The notes under the pieces were generated by a model. It was not told the origin of the DNA, ran no database searches, and saw only the letters and a list, made by a program, of their open reading frames with translations. Source: an uncultured Paracoccaceae bacterium (GTDB lineage Bacteria; Pseudomonadota; Alphaproteobacteria; Rhodobacterales; Rhodobacteraceae). From it: 64,000 nucleotides of DNA. How positions within the stretch are numbered: the first letter of the stretch is position 1; each line of letters opens with the position of its first letter. This document shows, one piece after another, positions 36,378-45,695 of the stretch. The position numbers and the translations under genes were made by a program. Location of the stretch: assembly GCA_947503935.1 (NCBI GenBank), contig CANNFR010000005.1:186001-250000 (forward strand), given 5' to 3'.

Positions 36378-37889
36378 TCAGAAACTGTCCGTTCCGCCCT
36401 GCTGCCAGGCTTTCACGAGGTTGCCAAAGCGAGTGAAGCGGCCTTCGAAGGACAGATCGACCGATCCGATGGGGCCGTGGCGCTGTTTGCCGATGATGAC
36501 TTCGGCCTTGCCGTGCAGGGCCTCCATCTCGGCCTGCCACTGGGCCATCTTCTCAAGCTCGTGGTCGCCGGGTTTCTCGCGTTCCTTGTAGTATTCCTCG
36601 CGGAAGACGAACATCACCACATCGGCGTCCTGCTCGATCGACCCGGATTCGCGCAAATCGCTCAGCTGCGGGCGCTTGTCGTCGCGGCTTTCCACCTGGC
36701 GCGACAGCTGCGACAGCGCCACGACGGGGATATCCAGCTCTTTCGCGATGGCTTTCAGGCCTTGGGTGATCTCGGACACCTCGTTCACCCGGCTGTCCTT
36801 GGCCGAGGCGGGGCGGACCAGTTGCAGGTAGTCGACGATCAGAACATCCAGATTGTGCTCGCGCTTCAACCGCCTGGCGCGGGCGGCCAGCTGGCTGATC
36901 GGCAGAGCGGGCGTGTCGTCGATGAAAAGCGGACAGGCCTCAAGCTCTTTCGCGGCCTCGACGAAGCGGCGGAATTCGGCCTCGGTCATGTCGCCGCGGC
37001 GGATCTGTTCGGACGGCACTTCAGAAGCTTCCGACAGAACCCGCGCGGCCAGCTGCTCGGCCGACATCTCAAGGCTGAAAAAGCCCACCACGCCGCCATC
37101 CACGGCCCCTTCGCTGCCATCGGGCCTGCGGCCGCGCTTGTAGGCCTTGGCGATGTTGAAGGCGATGTTGGTGGCCAGCGAGGTCTTGCCCATCGACGGG
37201 CGCCCGGCCAGGATCAGAAGGTCGGATTTGTGCAGGCCGCCCAGCTTGCGATCCAGATCCATCAGCCCAGTCGACAGGCCTGCCAGCCCGCCCTCGCGCT
37301 GATAGGCGGCATTGGCCACGTTCACCGCGTCCGTCACCGCCTTCAGGAACGACTGGAACCCCGTCTCCATATTGCCCGCCTGAACCAGCGAGTAGAGCTC
37401 CTTCTCGGCTTCTACGATCTGGTCCGACGGCTCGCTGTCGGAGCTGACCGAGGCCGCGCGCGCGGTGATCTCGCGCCCGATGCCGATCAGCTTCCGCCGC
37501 AGCGCCAGATCGTGGATCATCTGGGCGTAATCCTTGGCCGCAAAGGACGAGATCGCAGCCCCCGCCAGCCGCACCAGATAGGCCGGGCCGCCAAGGGCTT
37601 GCAGGCCTTCCTCATGTTCCAGAAACGGCTTCAGCGTGACGGGCGAGGCCAAGGCGTTCTTCTGGATGCGGCCGACAGCAACCTCCCAGATCTTCTGGTG
37701 GACCGGATCGAAGAAATCCTCCTGCCGGATGATCTGTGCGACGCGGTCGAAGAGGTCGTTATTGGTCAAGATCGCGCCCAGCAATTGCTGCTCGGCCTCG
37801 ATGTTATGCGGGATTGTTTCCGCGTCATCGCTCTGGGTGCCCGCCTGATCGCCCGATTGGGGCTGCCGCAGGGGTGCGACGTCGTTCAT
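36378..37889 (-). CDS. dnaB: Replicative DNA helicase DnaB
   Basis: The hexameric helicase of the replication fork. The 503-residue protein has the N-terminal primase-interacting domain (IPHNIEAEQQLLGAIL, about 26-41) and the RecA-like motor with Walker A GRPSMGKTSLA at about 229-239, Walker B LDVLIVDYLQLV, the LSRQVESRDDKRPQLSDLRESGSIEQDAD segment (cited in part), and a C-terminal arginine-finger region KQRHGPIGSVDL. No intein is present. Confidence 0.97.
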   Translation of the reverse strand: MNDVAPLRQPQSGDQAGTQSDDAETIPHNIEAEQQLLGAILTNNDLFDRVAQIIRQEDFFDPVHQKIWEVAVGRIQKNALASPVTLKPFLEHEEGLQALGGPAYLVRLAGAAISSFAAKDYAQMIHDLALRRKLIGIGREITARAASVSSDSEPSDQIVEAEKELYSLVQAGNMETGFQSFLKAVTDAVNVANAAYQREGGLAGLSTGLMDLDRKLGGLHKSDLLILAGRPSMGKTSLATNIAFNIAKAYKRGRRPDGSEGAVDGGVVGFFSLEMSAEQLAARVLSEASEVPSEQIRRGDMTEAEFRRFVEAAKELEACPLFIDDTPALPISQLAARARRLKREHNLDVLIVDYLQLVRPASAKDSRVNEVSEITQGLKAIAKELDIPVVALSQLSRQVESRDDKRPQLSDLRESGSIEQDADVVMFVFREEYYKEREKPGDHELEKMAQWQAEMEALHGKAEVIIGKQRHGPIGSVDLSFEGRFTRFGNLVKAWQQGGTDSF

Positions 37890-38146
37890 CGCCTGCCTCT
37901 TTCTTTTCGCCTCGAAGCCGCTCGTTTAGCCCTGTCGGACCGTGGGCCGAAAGGGGAATTGTTCTGGGGATAACCGGCCTTCATGGCTGGGCATATCCTG
38001 TGGATTTCGATTCTGCTCGTCTTGTCTATACCACATTTTGTAGGCGGCTGCCCGGTGCGGGCATCAGCTTGCGATTCCGGTTTTGGGCTTTTGGAATCTG
38101 TCCAGACGCGTCCACAGGAAGCATCCACAAGAATCTGGCACCCCGG

Positions 38147-38824
38147 TCAGCCCTCGCGCGCCGCCCGCCAGGCGGCAGGGTCGTTCAGAAATTGCTCCAC
38201 CTCCGCCAGGGTCGCGGCGTCGAATATGCCTTGCGCCTTGGCCTCGGCCAGCACGTCCCACCAGGTGCACAGGTGATGCAGCGTGACGCCGTGGTCACCC
38301 AGGGTCTTTTCGGTGTTCGGAAAGATGCCATAATAGAAGATCACGGCGGTATGCGCGCAGGTCGCGCCCGTCTCGCGGATCGCGTCGACGAAGGACAGTT
38401 TCGATCCGCCATCGGTGGTCAGATCCTCGACCAGCAGCACGCGCTGCCCTTCTTTCATCACGCCCTCGATCCGGGCATTGCGGCCGTATCCCTTTGGTTT
38501 CTTGCGCACATAGGTCATCGGCAAGGCCATACGTTCGGCCACCAGCGCGCCGAAGGGAATACCCGCCGTCTCGCCGCCCGCCACGTTGTCAAACGCTTCA
38601 AGCCCGGCCTCGCGCATCACGGTGCAGGTCAGGAAATCCATCAGCGTCGACCGGATACGCGGAAAGCTGATCAGCTTGCGGCAATCGATATATGTGGGGC
38701 CCTGCAAACCGGACGCATAGGTGAAGGGCACGTCGGCGTTGAACAGCACCGCCTCGATCTCCAGAAGCATCCGTGCCGTCAGGCGGGCGATTTCCTCTTT
38801 CGGCGGATAGGCGGTGGGGATCAT
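38147..38824 (-). CDS. pyrE: Orotate phosphoribosyltransferase
   Basis: PyrE joins orotate to PRPP to form OMP in pyrimidine synthesis. The 225-residue protein has the PRPP-binding motif [13 protein letters not shown] and [19 protein letters not shown] lies upstream of the ATG at 38824; the frame is open to 38896 but that extension overlaps pyrC and is unlike the family. It follows pyrC in the same direction. Confidence 0.95.
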   Translation of the reverse strand: MIPTAYPPKEEIARLTARMLLEIEAVLFNADVPFTYASGLQGPTYIDCRKLISFPRIRSTLMDFLTCTVMREAGLEAFDNVAGGETAGIPFGALVAERMALPMTYVRKKPKGYGRNARIEGVMKEGQRVLLVEDLTTDGGSKLSFVDAIRETGATCAHTAVIFYYGIFPNTEKTLGDHGVTLHHLCTWWDVLAEAKAQGIFDAATLAEVEQFLNDPAAWRAAREG

Positions 38825-38888
38825 CAGAGGCCTCCTGTCTTCATTCTGTCTCAAATACCTCGGGGGTCTGGGGCAGGGCCCCCAGCCG

Positions 38889-39926
38889 TCAGTCAACCCT
38901 CCAATGCAATGGCATCATCGGGTCGAAGACGGTCACCGGCCCCGCGCCGGTCTCGATTTTTTCAGGGTAGGTCAACGGCGGCCCCTTCGTCAGGGTGACA
39001 CGCGCCTCATTCGGCGGCAGACCGTAGAAAGCCGGTCCATGCAGCGCGGTGAACCCCTCCAGCCGGTCCAGCGCGCCGTCTTGCTCAAACACCTCGGCCA
39101 GGATCGACATGGTGTTCGTCGCGGTAAAGCAGCCGGCGCAGCCGCAGGCATGCTCTTTCAACGCATCCACATGGGGCGCGCTGTCGGTGCCCAGAAAGAA
39201 CCGCACATCGCCCGAGGTTGCCGCCTGGCGCAGCGCCAGGCGATGTTCCTCGCGCTTGGCAACCGGCAGGCAGTAATAATGCGGCTTGATGCCGCCCACC
39301 AGAATGTCGTTGCGGTTGATGATCAGGTGGTGCGTGGTGATCGTGGCGCCGAGGTCGCTGTCGGCCGAGCGGACGTAATCGACGCCCTGAGCGGTGGTGA
39401 TATGCTCCATCACCACCCGCAGCCCCGGCGTGGCGCGGCGGATCGGGTCAAACACGCGGTCGATGAACACCGCCTCGCGGTCGAAGATGTCCACCTCCGG
39501 GTCGGTCACTTCGCCATGGACACAAAGTGGCAGGCCGATCTCGGCCATCCGCTCCAAGACGCCGCGCACCTTGTCGAAATCGCGCACGCCCGAGGCCGAG
39601 TTCGTCGTGGCCCCCGCCGGGTAGAGCTTGACTGCCGTCACAATCCCGTCGGCATGGGCGCGGGCAACGTCGTCCGGATCGGTCTCCTCGGTCAGGTAGA
39701 GCGTCATCAGCGGCGTGAACGCCATGTCAGCGGGCAAGGCGGCCAGTATCCGCTCGCGATAGGCGGCGGCCTCGGCGCCGGTGACGACGGGGGGCACCAG
39801 GTTCGGCATGATGATCGCGCGGGCGAAATGGCGCGCGCTTTCGGGCAGCACACCATGCAGCATCGCGCCATCGCGCAGATGCAGGTGCCAGTCATCGGGG
39901 CGGCGGATGGTTAGCGTTTCGGTCAT
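38889..39926 (-). CDS. pyrC: Dihydroorotase PyrC (class II)
   Basis: A zinc amidohydrolase that cyclises carbamoyl aspartate to dihydroorotate. The 345-residue protein has [10 protein letters not shown] with the metal histidines His14 and His16, the carbamylated lysine region [10 protein letters not shown], and LCVHGEVTD plus ITTAQGVDY further on. It resembles the E. coli class II enzyme rather than the larger class I form. pyrE follows 64 bases later. Confidence 0.96.
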   Translation of the reverse strand: MTETLTIRRPDDWHLHLRDGAMLHGVLPESARHFARAIIMPNLVPPVVTGAEAAAYRERILAALPADMAFTPLMTLYLTEETDPDDVARAHADGIVTAVKLYPAGATTNSASGVRDFDKVRGVLERMAEIGLPLCVHGEVTDPEVDIFDREAVFIDRVFDPIRRATPGLRVVMEHITTAQGVDYVRSADSDLGATITTHHLIINRNDILVGGIKPHYYCLPVAKREEHRLALRQAATSGDVRFFLGTDSAPHVDALKEHACGCAGCFTATNTMSILAEVFEQDGALDRLEGFTALHGPAFYGLPPNEARVTLTKGPPLTYPEKIETGAGPVTVFDPMMPLHWRVD

Positions 39927-39969
39927 GGTGCCTTCGCTACAGTGTTGTGCCCGCCGATGCCAGTGGCAG

Positions 39970-41037
39970 TCACTCGCACAGCAGCGCGTTCAGCGCGCGC
40001 TCATCCCCGGCTGCGTTCTCCGCCGCGATCAGGGCGGGCAGGGCGGCGTGGGCTGTCGGCAGCATAGCGCGCAGGTCCTCATGGATGGCATCCCGGTCCT
40101 CGGCGCTGGCCCGGTCCAGCACGGCTAGGTTGGGGGCGATGGTCTCGTCCCAAAGTCGCTCCAGCTCCTCCTCCGACGCCGGTGCTTCCGGCCAGGTGAC
40201 GGCATCGGTCGTCGTGCCAACCTCGCTGCGGAGCAGTCTCATCATCTCGCTGGCCGCGACCTGGTGCAGTGCCAGCGCCCGGTAGGTCTGGGCGTCGCCG
40301 TCGGGCAAATCTTGGAAAGTCATCGTTCCGTTCTTGGTCAGGCGCTCTATGCCGTCGCTCAAGTTGAGGACCTCGTGCGAGAGTTGGGCCAGGTGCAGCA
40401 AGGCGCGGTCCTGTCCGTCCGGCGCGCCCTCGTCCTTCAGAAGCCGTGCGTGATGGCCCGTTATGGCACACTCCCCATGCAGCGTGAGCGACACCTCCAG
40501 ATAGAGGATCAGCGCCATCGCCGCGTCGAAATCCGCCTGACGGAACGGCAGATAGCGCCAGTCGCCGCCGGGCTTTTCCACCCGCAGGGTGCCGTCTTCG
40601 ATCCTTGCGCTGACCTCGCCCGCAACCCCGAGAAGGGTGTTCGCGCGCACCAGCCCCTCCATCTCGGCCCGATCGACGACCACTCCGGTGTGCTTCAGCC
40701 CGCTGGTCACGATGCGGCCGTTCTGCAGGCTGTAGGTGCCTTCCTGGAAAACGGCACGGCGCGACAGATGTTCACAGGGCCAGGGAACCTCGCAAGCCTC
40801 GAGCATCATGATCTGTCCGGCGGCGGCGAAGCCATCGAAGATGCGGCCGTCCTCAAACCGCACGGTCGAGACCATCCCGACGATAAGCCCGCTATGTGCC
40901 GCGCTTGGCAGGCGGTCGCGCACCCAGATCGTGCCGGGCGCCTCTAAAGTCGGGACGTCTAGCGCTTGAGCTCCGGCTGGCGGGCAAAATGGTATGAAAA
41001 GCAGCGCCGCGATGGCGGAAAGACAGTGTCTGAACAT
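39970..41037 (-). CDS. Secreted protein of unknown function
   Basis: The 355-residue product has a Sec signal peptide ([25 protein letters not shown]) and a largely helical, acidic mature part. A pair [15 protein letters not shown] contains two cysteines that may form a disulfide. No catalytic motif was recognised. It lies between pyrC and the divergent urease cluster. Confidence 0.7.
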   Translation of the reverse strand: MFRHCLSAIAALLFIPFCPPAGAQALDVPTLEAPGTIWVRDRLPSAAHSGLIVGMVSTVRFEDGRIFDGFAAAGQIMMLEACEVPWPCEHLSRRAVFQEGTYSLQNGRIVTSGLKHTGVVVDRAEMEGLVRANTLLGVAGEVSARIEDGTLRVEKPGGDWRYLPFRQADFDAAMALILYLEVSLTLHGECAITGHHARLLKDEGAPDGQDRALLHLAQLSHEVLNLSDGIERLTKNGTMTFQDLPDGDAQTYRALALHQVAASEMMRLLRSEVGTTTDAVTWPEAPASEEELERLWDETIAPNLAVLDRASAEDRDAIHEDLRAMLPTAHAALPALIAAENAAGDERALNALLCE

Positions 41038-41217
41038 AATTGAGTCCCTGCGATCTTCCGAAAATATGGCCGCACCATCTCTGCCCTAGGGGCCGATGGC
41101 AAGTACGGGGCGATGCGCATAATTTTTGGGCGCCTTGCGTGCAAATTGCGCGATAAGGGCGCCGAAATGTTCGGCAGGCGTTGAAGCGCGGCGCGAGAGG
41201 CGCTTAGCCTGCCAGGG

Positions 41218-42033
41218 ATGCTGGACGACACGACATTGCGAACGGGCCTGCAACGCACGACGGGCGTGGCCAGCGTGCGGCTTGGCGCGCGCGGGATTGA
41301 GCATTTGCGTCAACAGGGGTCGGCCAAGGCTTTTCTTCCGAAGGTCCATCGCGCTGTGCCAGAAGTGGTTTTCCTCAACACGGCCGGTGGCCTGACCGGC
41401 GGCGACCGGTTGGATTATGCGCTGACGCTGGCGCCCGACACGAAGGCGCTCGCCACCACGCAGACGGCCGAACGTGCCTATCGGTCGATCTCGGGCAAGG
41501 CAGAGGTTTCGGTGACGCTTGAGGTGGGTCGCGGCGCCGATCTGGCCTGGCTGCCGCAGGAGACGATCCTGTTCGACGGCGCCGCCCTTTCCCGTCGCAC
41601 GCGGATTGACCTGCAAGGCACAGCCCGGGTGGTGATGTGCGAGATGGTGGTGCTAGGCCGCGAGGCGATGGGCGAGAGGGTGACGCGCCTTGACCTGACC
41701 GACCACCGCGAGGTGCGGCGCGACAATATCCCGGTTCTGGCAGAGCCGCTTCGCCTGACTGACGCGACACTGGCCCGGGCCGCGGGCCCGGCTGTTTTGC
41801 AAGGCGCGCGCGCCATGGCGACCGTGGCATTGGTGGCCCCCGGCGCCGAGGATGCCGTGGCCGCCTTGCGGGCTGTTCTGCCCGAGATGGCGGGCGCATC
41901 GGGATGGGATGGCAAATGCGTGGCCCGCATCCTGGCGCCGGGCGCGCGCGAGGTACGGCAGGCGGTGGCGGCCGCCCTAACGGTCTTGCATAACCGGCCG
42001 CTGCCACGGGTATGGGCGATGGGAGGGATCTAG
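41218..42033 (+). CDS. ureD: Urease accessory protein UreD
   Basis: UreD (UreH) is the scaffold that binds apo-urease and channels nickel during activation. The 271-residue protein shows the family segments VFLNTAGGLTGGDRLDYAL, ATTQTAERAYRS and LAWLPQETILFDGAALSRRTRIDL. It is the first gene of the urease cluster; the promoter should be in 41038-41217. Its stop abuts the ureA ATG directly (TAG then ATG at 42034). Confidence 0.95.
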   Translation: MLDDTTLRTGLQRTTGVASVRLGARGIEHLRQQGSAKAFLPKVHRAVPEVVFLNTAGGLTGGDRLDYALTLAPDTKALATTQTAERAYRSISGKAEVSVTLEVGRGADLAWLPQETILFDGAALSRRTRIDLQGTARVVMCEMVVLGREAMGERVTRLDLTDHREVRRDNIPVLAEPLRLTDATLARAAGPAVLQGARAMATVALVAPGAEDAVAALRAVLPEMAGASGWDGKCVARILAPGAREVRQAVAAALTVLHNRPLPRVWAMGGI

Positions 42034-42336
42034 ATGCAATTGACACCGCGCGAGAAGGACAAGCTGCTGGTCAGCCTGGCCGCCATGGTCGCCCGGGGGC
42101 GGCTTGAGCGGGGCGTCAAGCTGAACCACCCCGAAGCGATCGCCCTGATCACCGATTACGTGGTCGAGGGCGCGCGCGACGGCCGCAGCGTCGCCGACCT
42201 GATGGAGGCGGGCGCCCATGTGGTCACACGCGCGCAATGCATGGAGGGCATCCCTGAGATGATCCACGACGTGCAGGTCGAGGCGACCTTTCCCGATGGC
42301 ACCAAGCTGGTGACCGTCCATCACCCGATCCGATAG
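42034..42336 (+). CDS. ureA: Urease subunit gamma
   Basis: The small structural subunit of urease. The 100-residue protein starts [35 protein letters not shown], and ends [18 protein letters not shown], both diagnostic. It is directly adjacent to ureD. Gamma and beta are separate genes here, as in most bacteria other than Helicobacter. Confidence 0.97.
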   Translation: MQLTPREKDKLLVSLAAMVARGRLERGVKLNHPEAIALITDYVVEGARDGRSVADLMEAGAHVVTRAQCMEGIPEMIHDVQVEATFPDGTKLVTVHHPIR

Positions 42337-42344
42337 GAGACGAC

Positions 42345-42515
42345 ATGACCCGAATGATCCTGATCGCACTTGCAACGCTTCCCACGGCCGCCTGGGCGCA
42401 TGAGGGGTTGCACCACCACCCCCATGGCATCGAATACGGCTGGATCATCGCCGCTCTGCTCGGCTTCGGCGGCGGTGCGCTGGCTATGGCGCTGATCCGG
42501 GGGCGGGGGCGGTGA
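42345..42515 (+). CDS. Tiny His-rich membrane peptide in the urease operon
   Basis: A 56-residue product starting [21 protein letters not shown], with a signal-like first helix, a histidine cluster ([14 protein letters not shown]) and a second hydrophobic segment ([19 protein letters not shown]). AGGAGA precedes the ATG; its TGA overlaps the GTG start of ureB (GTGA at 42512-42515). The exposed His cluster suggests a nickel-related role, by inference from context only. Confidence 0.75.
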   Translation: MTRMILIALATLPTAAWAHEGLHHHPHGIEYGWIIAALLGFGGGALAMALIRGRGR

Positions 42516-42820
42516 TCCCCGGCGAGGTTCAGACGGCGCCAGGCGACATCCTCCTGAACGAGGGGCGCGCGGCGCTGGTGCTGGAGGTCTCGAATACCGG
42601 CGACAGGCCGGTACAGGTGGGCAGCCATTACCATTTTGCCGAAACCAACGCCGCCTTGTCGTTCGACCGCGCGGCGGCACGCGGCCATCGGCTGGATATC
42701 GCCGCAGGCACCGCGGTGCGGTTTGAACCCGGCCAGACGCGCGAGGTACACTTGGTGCCATATGCAGGCGCGCGAACGGTTTATGGCTTCAATCAGGACG
42801 TCATGGGGCCTTTGCCATGA
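42512..42820 (+). CDS. ureB: Urease subunit beta
   Basis: The second small subunit of urease. The 102-residue protein begins [19 protein letters not shown] (GTG start) and contains [21 protein letters not shown] and the ending [24 protein letters not shown]. The GTG overlaps the stop of the tiny preceding gene. Confidence 0.97.
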   Translation: MIPGEVQTAPGDILLNEGRAALVLEVSNTGDRPVQVGSHYHFAETNAALSFDRAAARGHRLDIAAGTAVRFEPGQTREVHLVPYAGARTVYGFNQDVMGPLP

Positions 42821-42830
42821 GGAGCAGATC

Positions 42831-43142
42831 ATGCGGTACAAGACGGCAGTGGATATCGGACGCGAGGCGGTGAACCTCTGGATGCTCTGGGGCGAGACCC
42901 AGGCGGTCATGGGCTATCGCATGATGGGTATGGCGGGGCTCTGGAACATCGCGCCCTCCGAGCGCAGGCTGATGGTGGCCGAAAAGCCCGAGGCGATGGT
43001 GCGCTCAGCCACAGCGGCGGCCCGGGCCATGGCCAAGGGTCAGGCCCCGCATCAGATCGTGGCGGCGGCGTCCAAGCCGCTGCGGTCGAAAACGCGGGCC
43101 AATGCGGCGCGGCTGGCAAAACGCGGGCCGGGGCGGGGTTAG
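42831..43142 (+). CDS. Conserved small protein of the urease operon
   Basis: A 103-residue helical protein starting MRYKTAVDIGREAVNLWMLWGETQAVMGYRMMGMAGLW and ending in a very basic KPLRSKTRANAARLAKRGPGRG. It has no signal peptide. Similar proteins in roseobacter urease clusters have been labelled 'antifreeze protein' without functional evidence; the amphipathic helices also recall phasins. GAGGAG lies upstream of the ATG at 42831. Confidence 0.7.
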   Translation: MRYKTAVDIGREAVNLWMLWGETQAVMGYRMMGMAGLWNIAPSERRLMVAEKPEAMVRSATAAARAMAKGQAPHQIVAAASKPLRSKTRANAARLAKRGPGRG

Positions 43143-43206
43143 GTTATTTGCGCAAGCCCGGCTATGGTGGGGTGGCCGAAAGGCCGGACCAAAGGGAGGA
43201 CGGAAT

Positions 43207-44028
43207 ATGTGTAATGCCTGTGTCATCGAAAGCGTGAAGGCGCGGATGCTGTCGCGCCGCGATATGTTCAAGGCGGGTGCGGCCGGTCTGGCGGCTGCGG
43301 GCCTCGGCGGCCTTGTGGCGGCACCCCCGGCCCTGGCTGCGGGCCATGGCGGCGTGGTCGACATGACCCACAAGCTGTCGCCCGAATTTCCGACCTTCTT
43401 CGGCGAGCCCGGCATCTCGATGGAACAGGCCTTCAACTTTGCCGATCACGGTTTCAACCTGATGCAGCTGTCGGTCAACGAACATACCGCGACCCATCTG
43501 GACGCGCCGCTGCATTTCTCGGCCGATGGCGCCAGTGTCGATGAGATCCCGGTCAGCGACCTCGTGATCCCGCTTTGCGTGATCCACATCCACGAGAAGG
43601 CGGCAAACGACCCCGACGCACAGGTCACGCCCGACGATCTGCGCGGCTGGATCGACGCCAATGGCCCAATCCCCGACCGTGCCTGCATCGCAATGCATTC
43701 CGGCTGGGGCGCCAAGACCGCCGACCCGGCCTATCGCGGGGTCGATGATGCAGGGGTGATGCATTTCCCCGGCTTCCACATCGAGGCCGCGCAGATGCTG
43801 CTGGAGGAGACGACCGCCGCAGCCATGGCCGTCGATACCCTGTCGCTTGATCATGGGCCGAGCCAGGATTTCGCGACGCACTACGCCTGGCTACCGGCGG
43901 GCCGCTATGGCATCGAAAACCTGGCCGGTCTCACCGATGTGCCCGCCGCTGGTGCGACCCTGGTCGTCGGCGCGCCGAACCATGTGGGGGGCACCGGCGG
44001 CCCTGCGCGCATCTTCGCGATGGTCTGA
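43207..44028 (+). CDS. Tat-exported cyclase-family protein (kynurenine formamidase-like)
   Basis: The 273-residue product has a Tat signal: SRRDMFKAGAAGLAAAGLGG near residues 18-37. The mature part is the cyclase/formamidase fold with the metal motif EHTATHLDAPLHF and DFATHYAWLPAGRYGIENL. Family members hydrolyse formylkynurenine, isatin or act as metal-dependent hydrolases; the substrate cannot be told here. The start at 43207 follows AAAGGGAGGACGGAAT. It overlaps the next gene as TGATG and sits among urease genes; a role in generating urea or ammonia from an amide is a guess. Confidence 0.85.
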   Translation: MCNACVIESVKARMLSRRDMFKAGAAGLAAAGLGGLVAAPPALAAGHGGVVDMTHKLSPEFPTFFGEPGISMEQAFNFADHGFNLMQLSVNEHTATHLDAPLHFSADGASVDEIPVSDLVIPLCVIHIHEKAANDPDAQVTPDDLRGWIDANGPIPDRACIAMHSGWGAKTADPAYRGVDDAGVMHFPGFHIEAAQMLLEETTAAAMAVDTLSLDHGPSQDFATHYAWLPAGRYGIENLAGLTDVPAAGATLVVGAPNHVGGTGGPARIFAMV

Positions 44029-44423
44029 TGGCGACGGTTCCGCTTTTGTCTGACGAGGCCGCGGGCGCGGAGGCGCGCGCGGTCTTTGACGAAATCCGCG
44101 CCGCGCGCGGCACCGACTACGTCAACAATTTCTGGCGCGCTCTGGCCCATGATCCGGCCTTGTTGCGCGCCACATGGGACCGGCTGCGCGACGTGATGGC
44201 GCCGGGCGCGCTGGACCCGCTGGTGAAGGAGATGCTCTATGTCGCCGTCTCCGCCGCCAATGGCTGCAGCTACTGCGTGCATTCTCACACGGCCGCCGCC
44301 AAGGCCAAGGGCATGACGCCCGAGATGCAGGGCGAACTCATGGCCGTCATCGGCATGGCCATGCAGACCAACGGGTTGGCCACGGCCCTCCAGGTTGAGG
44401 TCGACGATGCCTTCAAGGCCTGA
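44028..44423 (+). CDS. Carboxymuconolactone decarboxylase family protein (AhpD-like)
   Basis: The 131-residue protein has the AhpD-type active site ANGCSYCVHSHTAAAKAKG, with the CxxC pair and downstream His. Such proteins are peroxidase-like or thiol-disulfide enzymes. Its start overlaps the cyclase stop (TGATG at 44026-44030), so both are probably made together. Confidence 0.88.
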   Translation: MATVPLLSDEAAGAEARAVFDEIRAARGTDYVNNFWRALAHDPALLRATWDRLRDVMAPGALDPLVKEMLYVAVSAANGCSYCVHSHTAAAKAKGMTPEMQGELMAVIGMAMQTNGLATALQVEVDDAFKA

Positions 44424-44426
44424 GCC

Positions 44427-44789
44427 ATGAGGGAGCACACCTACCACGCCGCCTGCCTCTGCGGCACGGTGCGCTATGCGGTCGACGCGATCCCGCGCCT
44501 GGCGACGCCATGCATCTGTGCCCGCTGCCGGGGGCAGGGTGTGCGGATGGTGCACGTGAACCGCGACGATTTCACCCTGCTTGTGGGCGAAGACATGCTG
44601 ACCGAACAGATGGAGGGCGCCCGCCAACCGCACCACTTCTTCTGTCGTCGCTGCGGAGAGGTGGTGTTCGGGTTCCTCGGCGGCGGCGCGCAGGTGACGG
44701 TGAACGTCGCTTGCCTCGGCCGCGGCGACGTCGAGACCCTGGCCGTGCCCGGGCGCGCCATCCGGCGGAAGAAGGAGTGGGAGGCGTGA
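44427..44789 (+). CDS. GFA (CENP-V/formaldehyde-activating enzyme) family protein
   Basis: The 120-residue protein has the Mss4-like zinc fold of the GFA family: CLCGTVRYAV, CICARCRG and FFCRRCGEVVFGFLG supply the zinc cysteines. The family includes glutathione-dependent formaldehyde-activating enzyme, but most members are of unknown activity. It follows the AhpD-like gene by three bases and overlaps the next gene by GTGA. Confidence 0.87.
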   Translation: MREHTYHAACLCGTVRYAVDAIPRLATPCICARCRGQGVRMVHVNRDDFTLLVGEDMLTEQMEGARQPHHFFCRRCGEVVFGFLGGGAQVTVNVACLGRGDVETLAVPGRAIRRKKEWEA

Positions 44790-45136
44790 GGCTGTCAGAG
44801 AGGCTGTCAGAGAGGCTGTCAGAGAGGCTGGTAGAAGGCTTTCGTCGCTGGTGGGGACGGCCCAATCCGGCTCCGAACATCGGCATGATGGGCGATGGTG
44901 ACGAGGTCGATGCCGTCGAAGAGATCGAAAGACATTTCGAGGTGCAGCTGCCTAATGAGGAGCTCGAGCGTATGGAGACCATCGGGGAGCTCTTCGAAAT
45001 GGTTTGTAAGAGAAGATCTGACTTGGAACGTGATTTCATCTGGGCGGCCTTCACCCGGATACTCAGCGACAACTCGGGAACGCCGCCAGAGAAAATGCAG
45101 CCGCACATGATGTTTTTCGACAGAATTTATGACTAG
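44786..45136 (+). CDS. Acyl-carrier-like protein without the phosphopantetheine serine
   Basis: A 116-residue product from a GTG start overlapping the GFA stop. After a repeat-encoded N-terminus (RLSERLSERLSERLVE) comes a segment VDAVEEIERHFEVQLPNEELERMETIGELFEMV that closely resembles helices 2-4 of acyl carrier proteins (pattern ELEExFxIxIPDExAExxxTVGDL). Where carriers have D-S-L, this protein reads GDGDEVDA, with no serine. The C-terminal FIWAAFTRILSDNSGTPPEKMQPHMMFF resembles the beginning of a second carrier-like unit. AT-richer than its neighbours. The fold assignment is inferred from pattern only. Confidence 0.6.
   Translation: MRLSERLSERLSERLVEGFRRWWGRPNPAPNIGMMGDGDEVDAVEEIERHFEVQLPNEELERMETIGELFEMVCKRRSDLERDFIWAAFTRILSDNSGTPPEKMQPHMMFFDRIYD
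44789..44836 (+). repeat. 12-bp tandem repeat in coding sequence
   Basis: AGGCTGTCAGAG occurs three times in perfect succession (44789-44824), followed by a diverged fourth copy, AGGCTGGTAGAA (44825-44836). The unit encodes Arg-Leu-Ser-Glu, so copy changes keep the frame and would alter the N-terminus length by four residues. Confidence 0.9.
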
Positions 45137-45226
45137 TATTGAGATCCCAGTTACCAAGGCACAGCCGCATCCGCGCGCAAATCCTAGCAAGAAGAAACTT
45201 CAGCGCATGCGTTACGAGATTGATAG

Positions 45227-45631
45227 ATGACCGCGCCGGAAACCCAAGCTTATCAGGAATTTATCGACGGGCTTTTAAGTCAAGTGCGGGCCAAACATGC
45301 AGCGTCCGATCAGCAGGCGCTTCCCGATGCCATATCCGCACCTGAGCTGCGGTCGCTTCTGCCCGCGTCTGGCCCCCATGTTCGGTTTGCGCGGTCGCTT
45401 TCGGTTGAGCAGCAAGTCGCTCTTGCGCGTCTTCTGGAAGATACCGAACGGCGCATTGGTCACGATATCTGTGCCTGGCTGGACTGGGAGACGTCCTGCA
45501 ACGGGTTGTCGTTTCAGTGGAACGGCGTGTCTTTTTCCGAAAGCCCCCACGCCAGTTGGCATTATGACTTCACTTGCCGTTGGGAAGGCGACGATTGGCC
45601 TGACAATGGCACTGGTGAGCAAACGGCATGA
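45227..45631 (+). CDS. Protein of unknown function (DUF6547-like)
   Basis: The 134-residue protein starts MTAPETQAYQEFIDGLLSQVRAKH and has a distinctive C-terminal half: NGLSFQWNGVSFSESPHASWHYDFTCRWEGDDWPDN. The pattern NGVxL...YWDFTxRxEGxxWP recalls DUF6547, a family of small proteins sometimes near toxin genes, but I am not certain. No signal peptide. AT-richer than the urease genes. It begins 90 bases after the carrier-like gene. Confidence 0.55.
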   Translation: MTAPETQAYQEFIDGLLSQVRAKHAASDQQALPDAISAPELRSLLPASGPHVRFARSLSVEQQVALARLLEDTERRIGHDICAWLDWETSCNGLSFQWNGVSFSESPHASWHYDFTCRWEGDDWPDNGTGEQTA

Positions 45632-45695
45632 TGTGGTGCCACGGTAGGCGGCTCGGGCAATGTGCAGCGCTGAGCCAACGAGCGAGGGTTAGCGG

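Noticed and set aside
36357-37973. Long plus-strand open frame opposite dnaB
   Set aside because: It mirrors dnaB, which has full helicase motifs; the opposing translation has no recognisable domain and poor composition.
41038-41217. Sigma-54 promoter upstream of ureD
   Set aside because: No convincing GG-N10-GC match with the expected spacing; nitrogen control may use another arrangement.
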